In this document: in pieces, positions 35,691 to 46,727 of the stretch
Numbering within the stretch: the stretch's first letter is position 1
Layout of the letters: the number at the start of each line of letters is the position of its first letter
NCBI RefSeq assembly: GCF_025917685.1
Contig: NZ_CP089518.1
Span: 3,907,001-3,971,000, forward strand
From: Bacillus cereus
GTDB taxonomy: Bacteria > Bacillota > Bacilli > Bacillales > Bacillaceae_G
Reading direction: 5' to 3'
Length of the DNA stretch: 64,000 nucleotides
Notes under the pieces: generated by a model
Databases searched by the model: none
Seen by the model: the letters and a program-made list of their open reading frames with translations, nothing else
What the model was told of the DNA's origin: nothing
Program-made: the position numbers and the translations under genes

Positions 35691-35694
<4 letters not shown>
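34954..35694 (-). CDS. bioH: Pimeloyl-ACP methyl ester esterase, BioH-like
   Basis: 246-residue alpha/beta hydrolase: [12 protein letters not shown] (oxyanion region), nucleophile elbow GWSLGALAA (about 62-70), [11 protein letters not shown] (Asp) and [11 protein letters not shown] (His). Its place between bioF and bioC indicates it removes the methyl ester that BioC adds, ending pimelate synthesis. The family is diverse, so the assignment rests on context. It overlaps bioF by 4 bp and bioC by 35 bp. Confidence 0.85.
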
Positions 35695-38960
<3,266 letters not shown>

Positions 38961-38972
38961 AATTGTCACCCC

Positions 38973-39025
38973 TAATGTTAACTTGTTTATAAATACAGTT
39001 AACATTAAAAATAAATGACTGTCAA
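38973..39025 (-). promoter_or_regulatory. BirA operator and biotin operon promoter
   Basis: Perfect inverted repeat TAATGTTAAC (38973-38982), 15 bp, GTTAACATTA (38998-39007), the known form of Bacillus BirA operators. A consensus TTGACA -35 on the minus strand lies at 39020-39025, placing the -10 inside the distal operator arm. Biotinoyl-AMP-bound BirA would therefore block initiation directly. Confidence 0.9.
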
Positions 39026-39049
39026 TTATTTTTAAATCAAATAGTTCTT

Positions 39050-39084
39050 AAAAAAGAACAACTTATCATACGATAAGTTGTTCT
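39050..39084 (-). terminator. Terminator of the small secreted-protein gene
   Basis: AGAACAACTTATC / GATAAGTTGTTCT with an ATAC loop and a T-run on the minus strand. Confidence 0.88.
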
Positions 39085-39439
39085 ACTTTCCATGTTGTAT
39101 CTTTCCAATTTCTAAAATGATCTCTTCATCTTTTTTTCCTTCTGTATCAATTCCAAGTTGCTTAGCATGCTCAATTAACAAATTATGGCGCTGCTCAAAT
39201 CTAGCGGTATCTACTTCTTTCGTAACCTCTTCTTTTGTTTTCCCATCAGTAGAAACTCCTAGTTTCGCAGCTGCTTTTTCCATCGATTTTTTCTCTTCAG
39301 TTTCTTTCACTTTCTTCACTTCTGACTGCTGTATTTGCTTTTGTTTCGACTGCTCTGATTCAGCTGCAAAAGCTGTGTAAATTCCAGCACTTCCGCCAAC
39401 GACTAGTAAGGTGGTAAAAAGAATTATTTTTTTCTTCAC
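39083..39439 (-). CDS. Small secreted protein with LGxxT(E/D)GK repeats
   Basis: 118 residues: signal peptide (about 1-25, FTTLLVVGGSAGIYTAFA), a Lys/Gln/Glu-rich linker, then two related units AAAKLGVSTDGKTKEEVTKE and HAKQLGIDTEGKKDEEIILE. GTG 39439 is favoured by GGGGAGG 5 bases upstream. It shares the repeat unit with the protein at 32677-32997 across the biotin operon. Function unknown. Confidence 0.65.
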   Translation of the reverse strand: MKKKIILFTTLLVVGGSAGIYTAFAAESEQSKQKQIQQSEVKKVKETEEKKSMEKAAAKLGVSTDGKTKEEVTKEVDTARFEQRHNLLIEHAKQLGIDTEGKKDEEIILEIGKIQHGK

Positions 39440-39534
39440 TCTTTCCTCCCCTTTCAAATTCATTATAACGCACGTTTTTACAGTATTAAAAACATTTCTC
39501 CTTTATTTCCCTAAAAAAATATTGAACATTTTTA

Positions 39535-39830
39535 TTGACATGTAAGACGAATATATGATAAAAATTTAACTAACATCATATGAATCGGCGTTGATAGGAT
39601 TTAGTAGTATTTCGATTTCTGATTTCAGAGAGCTGGTGGTCGGTGCGAACCAGTACAGAGCGAATTATGAATTACCCCCTGGAGCTTCTTTTACGAAACG
39701 TGAGGAGTAGTAAAAGACGGTTATAGACCGTTATGTCTAAAGAGTGGTGAAACGACACTGTTTCACAATTTAGGGTGGTACCGCGAATTTTTCGTCCCTG
39801 CATATATTGCAGGGGCGTTTTTATTTTATT
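39535..39830 (+). ncRNA. T-box riboswitch, tyrosine (UAC) specifier
   Basis: A promoter TTGACA (39535-39540) leads into a T-box leader. Stem I carries AGTAG (39603) and the GCTGGTGGTCGGTGCGAACC apical region. The specifier side reads GAA-T-TAC (39669-39675), the layout GAA-Y-codon seen in other T-boxes, giving a Tyr codon. The T-box AGGGTGGTACCGCG is at 39772-39785 and the terminator CGTCCCTGCA / TGCAGGGGCG with T-run at 39793-39830. Uncharged tRNA-Tyr should allow read-through. Confidence 0.9.
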
Positions 39831-39859
39831 AGCGCATATCATACGACCCTTTATTTTGT

Positions 39860-39937
39860 GATACATTCATTTCACAAGCTAGGGTGGTACCGCGATTTCT
39901 TCGTCCCTGCATAATTATATGCAGGGGCGTTTTTTTA
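39860..39937 (+). ncRNA. Second T-box antiterminator/terminator module
   Basis: A repeat of only the 3' half of the T-box: a second AGGGTGGTACCGCG (39881-39894) and terminator CGTCCCTGCATA / TATGCAGGGGCG with a T-run (39902-39937). There is no second Stem I or specifier, so both modules must answer to the same tRNA-Tyr or the second must bind the acceptor end without codon reading. Confidence 0.9.
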
Positions 39938-39993
39938 TTCCGATCTTCATTAAGCGATTATCCTAAAAATTTGAGATAGGAGAGATACAAAGC

Positions 39994-40044
39994 TTGATAA
40001 ATCCCGATTATTTAAACTTTATGATGAAAAACAATTACCGGTAA
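39994..40044 (+). CDS. Possible 16-codon leader peptide
   Basis: TTG 39994 with AGGAGAG 9 bases upstream encodes MINPDYLNFMMKNNYR and stops at 40044. Two of its 16 codons are Tyr. It lies between the second T-box terminator and the transporter gene, near two palindromes (ATTACCGGTAAT; TTCTAAA-T-TTTAGAA at 40057-40071). It may be chance. Confidence 0.25.
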   Translation: MINPDYLNFMMKNNYR

Positions 40045-40140
40045 TTTGTCACAAAATTCTAAATTTTAGAAGGAAATATACAATATTGGCGAATTTTATA
40101 TAAAAAAGAGCTATTTTAAATTACTTAGGAGGGAAAAACA

Positions 40141-41514
40141 ATGGTTTCAAAAATTGAATCTGTTCTTTTAACATTATTTATCTTTTTCTGTATTGGCTTT
40201 AGTGTTATCAAATTAGAAGTTTCACCACACATCCCAATTTTATTTGGTATTGTTCTTTTATTAGCATTTGGATTTATGAAAAAAATCTCTTGGTCTACTA
40301 TGGAAAAAGGGATGATCAGTAGTATTTCAGCTGGTATTCCATCTATTTTTATTTTCTTACTTGTAGGCGTATTAATTAGTGTTTGGATCGCTGCTGGAAC
40401 AATTCCAACTTTAATGGTATACGGCTTCCAGCTTGTATCTCCTAAAATTTTCGTCCCAACTGTTTTTGTTGTTTGTGCAATTGTTGGAACAAGTATCGGT
40501 AGTGCCTTTACAACTGCCGCAACTGTAGGACTTGCCTTTATGGGCATGGGTAGTGCTCTCGGATACGATCCAGCTCTGATCGCTGGTGCAATTATTTCTG
40601 GTGCATTCTTTGGAGATAAAATGTCTCCTTTATCTGATACAACAAACTTAGCTCCTGCTGTAACGGGTGTAGATTTATTTGAGCATATTCGTAACATGCT
40701 TTGGACAACAGTTCCAGCTTTCATTATTGCTTTTATCGCATTTTTCATTTTAGGAGGCGGCACTAGTGGAGACGTTGACTTTACAAACTTTATTAGCACA
40801 TTAGAAAAAAACGCAACGATTTCTATCGTTACACTTATTCCAATTTTATTACTGTTCCTATTCGCATTTAAAAAAGTTCCAGCAGTTCCAACATTGCTTG
40901 CAGGAATTGTGGTAGGAATTATTATTCTCTTTATTTTTAAACCTAGCACTTCTTTAGCTGATTTAATGAAAATTATGCAAGACGGCTACGTTTCTAAAAC
41001 TGGTATAAAAGACATTGATAGCTTACTATCTCGCGGTGGTCTACAAAGTATGATGATGTCGATTGCCCTTATTTTCCTAGCTCTTTGTATGGGAGGATTA
41101 TTACAAGGAATGGGTATTATCTCGCAGCTGATGAATATCATCTCTAGCTTTGTAAAAAATAGTACACGCTTAATTATTTCTACTGCTTCAACTGCAATTG
41201 GTGTAAACTTCTTACTTGGTGAGCAGTACTTATCAATCGTTTTAACAGGACAAGCATTTGCTAATAAATACGATGAAGTCGGTTTAGAACGTCGTAATTT
41301 ATCACGAGTATTAGAAGATGCAGGTACAGTTATTAACCCTCTCGTACCATGGGGAGTAAGTGGCGTATTCTTATCGAACGTCCTTGGTGTTCCGACATTT
41401 GATTACGTTCCATTCGCAATCTTCTGTTTAGCTTGTCCAGTCTTAACCATTATTGTTGGTTTCACTGGATTTGGCCTTTCATGGAAGAAAGAAAAAGCAG
41501 TACCAGTTTCATAA
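40141..41514 (+). CDS. NhaC-family transporter, probable tyrosine uptake
   Basis: 457-residue polytopic membrane protein (about 11-12 segments) of the NhaC Na+/H+ antiporter family. Family marks: ISAGIPSIFIFLLVGVLISVW, VPTVFVVCAIVGTSIGSAFTTAAT, GAFFGDKMSPLSDTTNLAPA (about residues 157-176) and VLEDAGTVINPLVPWGVSGV. Although named Na+/H+ antiporters, T-box control with a Tyr specifier suggests substrate tyrosine, as proposed for YheL-type relatives. AGGAGGG precedes ATG. Single gene. Confidence 0.85.
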   Translation: MVSKIESVLLTLFIFFCIGFSVIKLEVSPHIPILFGIVLLLAFGFMKKISWSTMEKGMISSISAGIPSIFIFLLVGVLISVWIAAGTIPTLMVYGFQLVSPKIFVPTVFVVCAIVGTSIGSAFTTAATVGLAFMGMGSALGYDPALIAGAIISGAFFGDKMSPLSDTTNLAPAVTGVDLFEHIRNMLWTTVPAFIIAFIAFFILGGGTSGDVDFTNFISTLEKNATISIVTLIPILLLFLFAFKKVPAVPTLLAGIVVGIIILFIFKPSTSLADLMKIMQDGYVSKTGIKDIDSLLSRGGLQSMMMSIALIFLALCMGGLLQGMGIISQLMNIISSFVKNSTRLIISTASTAIGVNFLLGEQYLSIVLTGQAFANKYDEVGLERRNLSRVLEDAGTVINPLVPWGVSGVFLSNVLGVPTFDYVPFAIFCLACPVLTIIVGFTGFGLSWKKEKAVPVS

Positions 41515-41520
41515 TATAAC

Positions 41521-41552
41521 AAAAAGGATTACCTCAATTGGTAATCCTTTTT
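41521..41552. terminator. Bidirectional terminator
   Basis: AAAAAGGATTACC / GGTAATCCTTTTT with a 6-base loop, between the convergent transporter and nucleotidase genes. Confidence 0.92.
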
Positions 41553-41563
41553 ATATTCCTCTT

Positions 41564-44059
41564 CTATCTATTTGCTTTCTTTCTTCTAAATAACAGAAGG
41601 AATCCTGCTCCAACAAACGCCAAACCTGCTCCAATTGTAGAAACAACACTTGTACCTGTTTTCGGTAAATCACGTTCTTCTTTATTTTCACTTACAGTTG
41701 TTGTTTCTTTTGAGTTTTGATTATCCGTTGTAGTTTGTCCAGATCCTGCATTATTTCCATCTTGTTTTGGTTCATTTCCATTATTATCTTCACCTGTTGG
41801 CGGTGTCGTTGGGTTTCCTCCATTATTGCCTTCACCTGTTGGTGGCGTCGTTGGATTTCCTCCATTATTGCCTTCACCTGTTGGCGGTGTCGTTGGGTTT
41901 CCTCCATTATTACCTTCACCTGTTGGTGGCGTCGTTGGATTTCCTCCATTATTGCCTTCACCTGTTGGCGGTGTCGTTGGGTTTCCTCCATTATTGCCTT
42001 CACCTGTTGGTGGCGTCGTTGGGTTTCCTCCATTATTGCCTTCACCTGTTGGCGGTGTCGTTGGATTCTCTCCACCAGTTTCCTTATCATCATTCTTCTT
42101 CGTTATATCAATTGCATATTTAGCAAATTCATTTTCAGATGGTCCAACATATGATATTTTCCCATCTTTCTTTATATGCTTTTGTGCATTTGGTGAAGAG
42201 TCAAATGTTGTATTTAATTTATCTGCAACAATTGGTTTAAATGTCCAATTTTGATCAGCTGCTGGATCAATAACTGGTGTTTCTTGCATATACTTCACAA
42301 TGATTTGACGTGTTTCATCTTGTGATTGATATACAACTTCCCCTTTACTTACACCCGGGAACGTTTGGCTACTTCCACGATAGTTATTTGTAGCAACGAT
42401 GAACTCTTGATTATCAGCTACTGGTTTACCTTCATATGTCATATTTACAATACGATTCGTATTTGCATTTACAACTTTTCCATCTTTATCATATTTCGCC
42501 GGCTGTGTCACGTCAATTTCGTATTTTAAGCCATCTAAAATATCAAAATTATATGTAGGATAGCCTACATTTACTAATGGTTGTTCTTCTGTTTTCGCTG
42601 CATCAATTTGATTAAACTGACCTGCAGACATTTCAAGCCATTCTTTCACTTGTGCCCCATTTACTTTTACAGCATATAATGTATTTGGATATACGTATAA
42701 ATCCGCTACGTTTTTAATCGCTAAAGTTCCAGCTGGAATATCAGTATAATATGTAGCACCGTTTCGGCCACCCGCTTTAAATGGTGCCCCGGCAGATAAA
42801 ACTGGAATTCCTTTATATTTACTGTATTGTCCATTTTCAGCAAATAATTTCTCAACATACCATTTTTGTGCATTTGTCACAAGTTGTACGGAAGGATCAT
42901 CTTGTACTAATGAAAAATAACTATTAATTGGTGCTGTCGTTTTACCTACAGCTGTATTTACATAATCGATTGTCGCTTGATGATCATCTTTAATTTCATT
43001 AACTAATTTTTGATCAGATTCTACTAATGGGTTACCTTTACTATCAGCAATCGGACGAAGTTGTGGCTTAGACTGATCTTTTTGCACTTCCCATTTTCCG
43101 TTTACCTTTTTCAATTGCATATCAATAATACCTAAGTTACTACCAAAAACACCAGGCATTACAACTGGAACACCATTAAATATATCCTTCACTTCAGTAT
43201 GTGAATGTCCCATTAATACTGCATCAACACCAGCAACTCCTGTTAAATAATATGATGCGTTTTCCATTCCAACATTGTATCCACTCTTATCAACACCTGA
43301 ATGAGCTAGTGCAACGATAACGTCCGCACCTTTTGCTTTCATTTCTGGAACTAACTTTTCCGCTGTTTGAACAATATCTTTCGCTTTTACTTTTCCTTCT
43401 AAATTCGCTTTATCCCAGTTCATAACCTGCGGTGGAACAAATCCCATTACACCAATTTTCACTTTTTGTTTTTGGCCAGATTCATCCTCTACTTCTTTTT
43501 CAAAAATATGATATGGTTCAAAGTAATGCTTGTCATTCTCTTCAATACCATCATGATCATCTGTATAAACATTCGAGTTAATAACTGGAAATTCTGTTTT
43601 ACTAATCACTTTGTTTAAATAATCTAAACCGTAGTTAAATTCATGATTCCCAAGAGAGATGACGTCATACTTCATTAAATTCATTAAACGATATAATGGA
43701 TGTGTATAACTAGGATCCACAGGATTTTTCGGATCATTTATTTTATTCGCTACGTAATCTCCAAGCGGTGTCCCTTGTAATGCATCCCCATCATCAAATA
43801 GAACAGAGTTCTTCGCTTCTTCACGCGCTTTATTAACAAGTGTTGCAGTTTGCACAAGACCTACTTTATTATCTGTTTTCGTTTGATAATAATCGTAATT
43901 CATTAAGTTAACGTGAATATCTGATGTTTCTAGAATTCGTAAGTTAACTGTACTCTCCCCATTGTTCTCATCTGCATGAGCTGTTGTTGGCATTACTTGC
44001 GGTGCTATAACACCAATCGCAAGAGTTGCTCCAGCTAGCATTTTTTTTGACTTTTTCAC
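41564..44059 (-). CDS. Cell-wall-anchored 2',3'-cyclic-nucleotide phosphodiesterase / 3'-nucleotidase
   Basis: 831-residue surface enzyme. Signal peptide about 1-29 (cleavage after AHA). Metallophosphatase domain about 38-330: ETSDIHVNLMNYDYY, DDGDALQGTPLGDY, GNHEFNYG, ALAHSG and GHSHTEV. 5'-nucleotidase C-terminal domain about 380-590. A low-complexity spacer of seven 14-residue repeats (NPTTPPTGEGNNGG) follows, then a Thr-rich stretch, sortase motif LPKTG, a membrane helix and a basic RRKK tail. GTG 44059 follows AAGGGGGA. It would scavenge nucleotides and phosphate at the cell wall. Confidence 0.92.
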   Translation of the reverse strand: MKKSKKMLAGATLAIGVIAPQVMPTTAHADENNGESTVNLRILETSDIHVNLMNYDYYQTKTDNKVGLVQTATLVNKAREEAKNSVLFDDGDALQGTPLGDYVANKINDPKNPVDPSYTHPLYRLMNLMKYDVISLGNHEFNYGLDYLNKVISKTEFPVINSNVYTDDHDGIEENDKHYFEPYHIFEKEVEDESGQKQKVKIGVMGFVPPQVMNWDKANLEGKVKAKDIVQTAEKLVPEMKAKGADVIVALAHSGVDKSGYNVGMENASYYLTGVAGVDAVLMGHSHTEVKDIFNGVPVVMPGVFGSNLGIIDMQLKKVNGKWEVQKDQSKPQLRPIADSKGNPLVESDQKLVNEIKDDHQATIDYVNTAVGKTTAPINSYFSLVQDDPSVQLVTNAQKWYVEKLFAENGQYSKYKGIPVLSAGAPFKAGGRNGATYYTDIPAGTLAIKNVADLYVYPNTLYAVKVNGAQVKEWLEMSAGQFNQIDAAKTEEQPLVNVGYPTYNFDILDGLKYEIDVTQPAKYDKDGKVVNANTNRIVNMTYEGKPVADNQEFIVATNNYRGSSQTFPGVSKGEVVYQSQDETRQIIVKYMQETPVIDPAADQNWTFKPIVADKLNTTFDSSPNAQKHIKKDGKISYVGPSENEFAKYAIDITKKNDDKETGGENPTTPPTGEGNNGGNPTTPPTGEGNNGGNPTTPPTGEGNNGGNPTTPPTGEGNNGGNPTTPPTGEGNNGGNPTTPPTGEGNNGGNPTTPPTGEDNNGNEPKQDGNNAGSGQTTTDNQNSKETTTVSENKEERDLPKTGTSVVSTIGAGLAFVGAGFLLLFRRKKANR
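41789..42079 (-). repeat. 42-bp tandem repeat coding the wall-spanning spacer
   Basis: About seven 42-bp copies in frame inside the LPXTG protein. Two silent variants (GGCGGT and GGTGGC for the same site in plus-strand reading) alternate strictly through the array, giving a higher-order 84-bp unit. The array is likely to vary in copy number between strains. Confidence 0.95.
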
Positions 44060-44181
44060 AAAAAATCCCCCTTATACAATTACCAGAAATAATGAAATGA
44101 ATCCCTATCTGTCTCTAACCACATACCTTTTTTCTTCTATTAGAGACACAATTTTCATTTCACCCTGCGCTAACGAGTAGT

Positions 44182-44257
44182 CCCCTTAAACGCCCGATTG
44201 ATGAAGACTAACAATTAATAGGAAATAAAGCTCCCACTAATTAAAGTTTCACCTTAT
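44182..44257. repeat. Decayed half of a bcr1-type repeat
   Basis: Aligns by eye with the right half of the repeat at 28.2 kb: TTAAACGCCCGATTG (28 kb copy: GTAAACGCCCGATTG), AAGACTAACAATTAATAGG, CTCCCACTAATTAAAGTTTCACCTTAT (28 kb copy: CCCCCACTGATTAAAGTTTCACTTTAT). The GC-rich hairpins are eroded. It lies in the 365-base gap between two divergent genes; the rest of the gap is AT-rich promoter sequence. Confidence 0.65.
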
Positions 44258-44424
44258 CTGACATTATCATATCTAAAGTTCTTTCATACCGTCAATATTT
44301 TTTGACATACTTCTACAAATTTTCTGTAAAGTTATTGTGAATTTTTCATAAATATATAATATGCCCTTACATTGCTTATACTGCTGAATATGATACAATT
44401 ACCAATTACAAGGAGGATGAATTT

Positions 44425-45204
44425 ATGAAAAAAGTCATCTTAACAATTGTTTGTCTCCTCCTTCTAATCATTTCTTGTTCTAATTTTGAAAAGAACGATG
44501 AAATAGAACAAAAAAAAACTGAAGGAAAAGCAGAAAAAACATCTGCTCCAAGTTGGATTGATAAGCAAACGAACGACTCCTTTTATCATCTCGTATTAGG
44601 TGATTCACTCGCCAAAGGATATGGATCTACACAAGGGGGATTTGCCGAATTAGCTTCTAAGCAACTAGAAGGACAAATTCATAAACCAATTACGGTAGAA
44701 AATCTCGGTGTAAACGGTCTCACTACAGGTCGTCTCGTAAAAAAAGTTCAGTTAGAAGAAGTACAACAAAAAATTAGGGAAGCCAATATCATTACTATTA
44801 ATATTGGCGGAAACAATTTATTTCGCTTAAATCGTGATGTAGGTGTTATTGATGGTATTAAAATGTTAAATAAAGAAAAAACTCGTTTTGAAACGGATGT
44901 AAAAACTATTGTAAAGACCGTTCGAGATCAAAATCCGAATGCTTTACTCATTCTCTCTGAACTCTATAACCCTTTACAACTCGATGACTCCATCGCAAGT
45001 TATGCAGATAGGTTTTTAGATGGTTGGAATGATTCTATTTATTCTATTTCAAAAGCACATCAACCGTCGATTGTTTTACCAATTCGCAAATTAATATCGA
45101 ATGATAAAAAAGATTTACTATTTGACCAAGTACACCCAAATGATAACGGTTATGCGATTATTGCCAATACATTTACAAAGCAAGTGTTATCCTACAAATA
45201 TTAA
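44425..45204 (+). CDS. SGNH/GDSL-family lipase-acylhydrolase lipoprotein
   Basis: 259 residues. Signal peptide with lipobox IISC (Cys18), a charged linker, then an SGNH hydrolase domain. The catalytic Ser61 is in VLGDSLAKGYGS, Gly and Asn of the oxyanion hole are in GVNGLTTG and INIGGNNLF, and Asp234/His237 are in FDQVHPNDNGY. Anchored to the outer membrane face; substrate may be a lipid, acetylated polymer or ester. ACAAGGAGGA precedes ATG. Confidence 0.88.
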   Translation: MKKVILTIVCLLLLIISCSNFEKNDEIEQKKTEGKAEKTSAPSWIDKQTNDSFYHLVLGDSLAKGYGSTQGGFAELASKQLEGQIHKPITVENLGVNGLTTGRLVKKVQLEEVQQKIREANIITINIGGNNLFRLNRDVGVIDGIKMLNKEKTRFETDVKTIVKTVRDQNPNALLILSELYNPLQLDDSIASYADRFLDGWNDSIYSISKAHQPSIVLPIRKLISNDKKDLLFDQVHPNDNGYAIIANTFTKQVLSYKY

Positions 45205-45276
45205 GGCTACCATGAAACAATTCTATTTTTATACCTTGTCTTTTTTGTTACAATGATAGTGGAAGGGGGCCGTTAT

Positions 45277-45723
45277 ATGGAATCACGCGAGTGGGAACGT
45301 ATTGTTGATCATCTTCTTTCGCTAGTGCCTCTTTTTTATCGCAAATTTATGCTTCCTGGAGAGTTTTCTTCTCAAAGACATATGCCGCCATCACATACGC
45401 AAGTGTTACTGCTTTTGCATGAAAATGGTACATTAGCAGTTTCAGAAATTGGCAAGCGGCTAGCGATTTCACGGCCTAACATGACCCCTCTATTAAACAA
45501 ACTTATTCAAGAAGAACTAATAGAGCGTCATTATAGCGAAAAAGATCGACGGGTCATTTTAATTTCCCTGACAACTGAAGGGAAATTACTAGTAAATCAG
45601 TATCAGCAATTCATTTTAGACAAACTAAAAGAAAATTTTCAAACATTATCTGAGGAAGAGCGTGAAAAGCTCATTCATTCTCTTAAAACCATTCAAAATT
45701 TAATTTTGAAAACAAACGCATAA
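45277..45723 (+). CDS. MarR-family transcriptional regulator
   Basis: 148 residues. The winged helix occupies about residues 35-105: NGTLAVSEIGKRLAISRPNMTPLLNKLIQEELI (HTH) and wing HYSEKDRRVILISLT. Dimerisation helices are at both ends. ATG 45277 follows GGAAGGGGG. It lies 72 bp after the SGNH lipoprotein gene with no terminator between, so the two may be co-transcribed; target unknown. Confidence 0.85.
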   Translation: MESREWERIVDHLLSLVPLFYRKFMLPGEFSSQRHMPPSHTQVLLLLHENGTLAVSEIGKRLAISRPNMTPLLNKLIQEELIERHYSEKDRRVILISLTTEGKLLVNQYQQFILDKLKENFQTLSEEEREKLIHSLKTIQNLILKTNA

Positions 45724-45750
45724 AGCTGCTTCTAAATAGAAGCAGCTTTA
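45721..45750. terminator. Bidirectional terminator
   Basis: TAAAGCTGCTTCTA / TAGAAGCAGCTTTA with a 2-base centre (effective loop larger), between the MarR gene (+) and the small gene (-). Confidence 0.85.
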
Positions 45751-45954
45751 TGATTCGTAATAATTACCATAGTATACATTTGAATACGGCCATGTCGTTA
45801 AATATGGTTTTTTCTCTTGATTAACCTGTTGCTCAGGTTGTTGTAGTTGCTGCACTTGCTGTGGTTGCTGATACACTCCGAATTGTCTCCTCATATCATG
45901 TATCGAATAATATGTTGGATACGAGTATACTTGAGGTACGTAATAATAATACAT
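45748..45954 (-). CDS. Small Tyr/Gln-rich protein
   Basis: 68 residues with an unusual composition: Tyr clusters at both ends (MYYYYVPQVYSYPTYY; YSNVYYGNYYES) and a Gln-rich middle (YQQPQQVQQLQQPEQQV). No signal peptide or membrane segment. Composition resembles small spore-coat or exosporium proteins, but I recognise no family. GGGGGAGAG lies 9 bases before ATG, supporting a real gene. Confidence 0.6.
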   Translation of the reverse strand: MYYYYVPQVYSYPTYYSIHDMRRQFGVYQQPQQVQQLQQPEQQVNQEKKPYLTTWPYSNVYYGNYYES

Positions 45955-46012
45955 TCATTCTCTCCCCCTTTTTCTTAAACATATTCAAAGGAGAAAATGA
46001 ATGTGACATTCT

Positions 46013-46573
46013 TTATATTTGCACGAGTGGTTCTCTCACCCGTTTCTTTCTTTTCTTCAAACGTAACTTACGATTCTTTTCATATAAATAATGCACAACG
46101 AAATATGAAATTACCCCAAACACAACTCCTATTATCGTCATACCAATTAATACATACACTTCACTCTGTAATAAGCTCTTTAACATTGTGAAAATATGGC
46201 TCGAAAACAAATCCGATATCGTAAATGGTTCATGGTGTATTTTTTTCACATGAAATGGATAAATCATTTTCCCTAACGCATAAGCAAACGGAAATAAAAA
46301 TACCGGTAGAAACGATATTTTCCCAATAATATTACCAATAACTGCGGCTGGAAAAGACCCCTTTGCTAACCTGACAATTGGATAAAATATTAAATATACG
46401 AGTGATGCCGTATAAATTACTAACATTTCTAACCCAAATCCAATAGCAAAACCTAATGCTACTTTTTTTGCCCCTTCTGGTGATCGAAGCAACTTAAAAT
46501 ATTGAAACTTTAATATTCTCCACATCCGCTGAAAAAACGAATATGTCTTCTTAGTTGTCTTCACAATTATCAT
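46013..46573 (-). CDS. DUF2062 membrane protein
   Basis: 186 residues with three or four hydrophobic segments (about residues 38-70, 78-105, 138-165). The DUF2062 pattern SPEGAKKVALGFAIGFGLEML, then AAVIGNIIGKISFLPVFLFPFAYALG, is clear. Basic tails at both ends (KNRKLRLKKRKKRV) suggest cytoplasmic termini. Function unknown; some relatives are fused to glycosyltransferases. Confidence 0.78.
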   Translation of the reverse strand: MIIVKTTKKTYSFFQRMWRILKFQYFKLLRSPEGAKKVALGFAIGFGLEMLVIYTASLVYLIFYPIVRLAKGSFPAAVIGNIIGKISFLPVFLFPFAYALGKMIYPFHVKKIHHEPFTISDLFSSHIFTMLKSLLQSEVYVLIGMTIIGVVFGVISYFVVHYLYEKNRKLRLKKRKKRVREPLVQI

Positions 46574-46701
46574 CTCTTTAACTATATTTTTTCTATTTAG
46601 TATGTCCTTACATCATATGAAAAACAAATTTAGTTTTCTCTTGTTATTATAAATGATATAGAGATGATTAACCAAATATACATCCGACATTTCGATATAA
46701 A

Positions 46702-46727
46702 AAAACCTTCCTTTTTAGGAAGGTTTT
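46702..46727 (-). terminator. Terminator of the arginine operon
   Basis: AAAACCTTCC / GGAAGGTTTT with a 6-base loop and a T-run on the minus strand; includes the argF stop codon. Confidence 0.88.

Noticed and set aside
39881..39937. A second, independent T-box for another amino acid
   Set aside because: No Stem I or specifier loop occurs between the first terminator and the second T-box sequence.
41789..42079. CRISPR array
   Set aside because: Repeats are contiguous, in frame and without unique spacers; they encode a protein linker.
41692..42254. Additional proteins encoded in other frames of the repeat array (Cys/Trp-rich and Pro/Gly-rich frames)
   Set aside because: All frames stay open simply because the repeat unit length is a multiple of three and contains no stops. 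No ribosome-binding sites.
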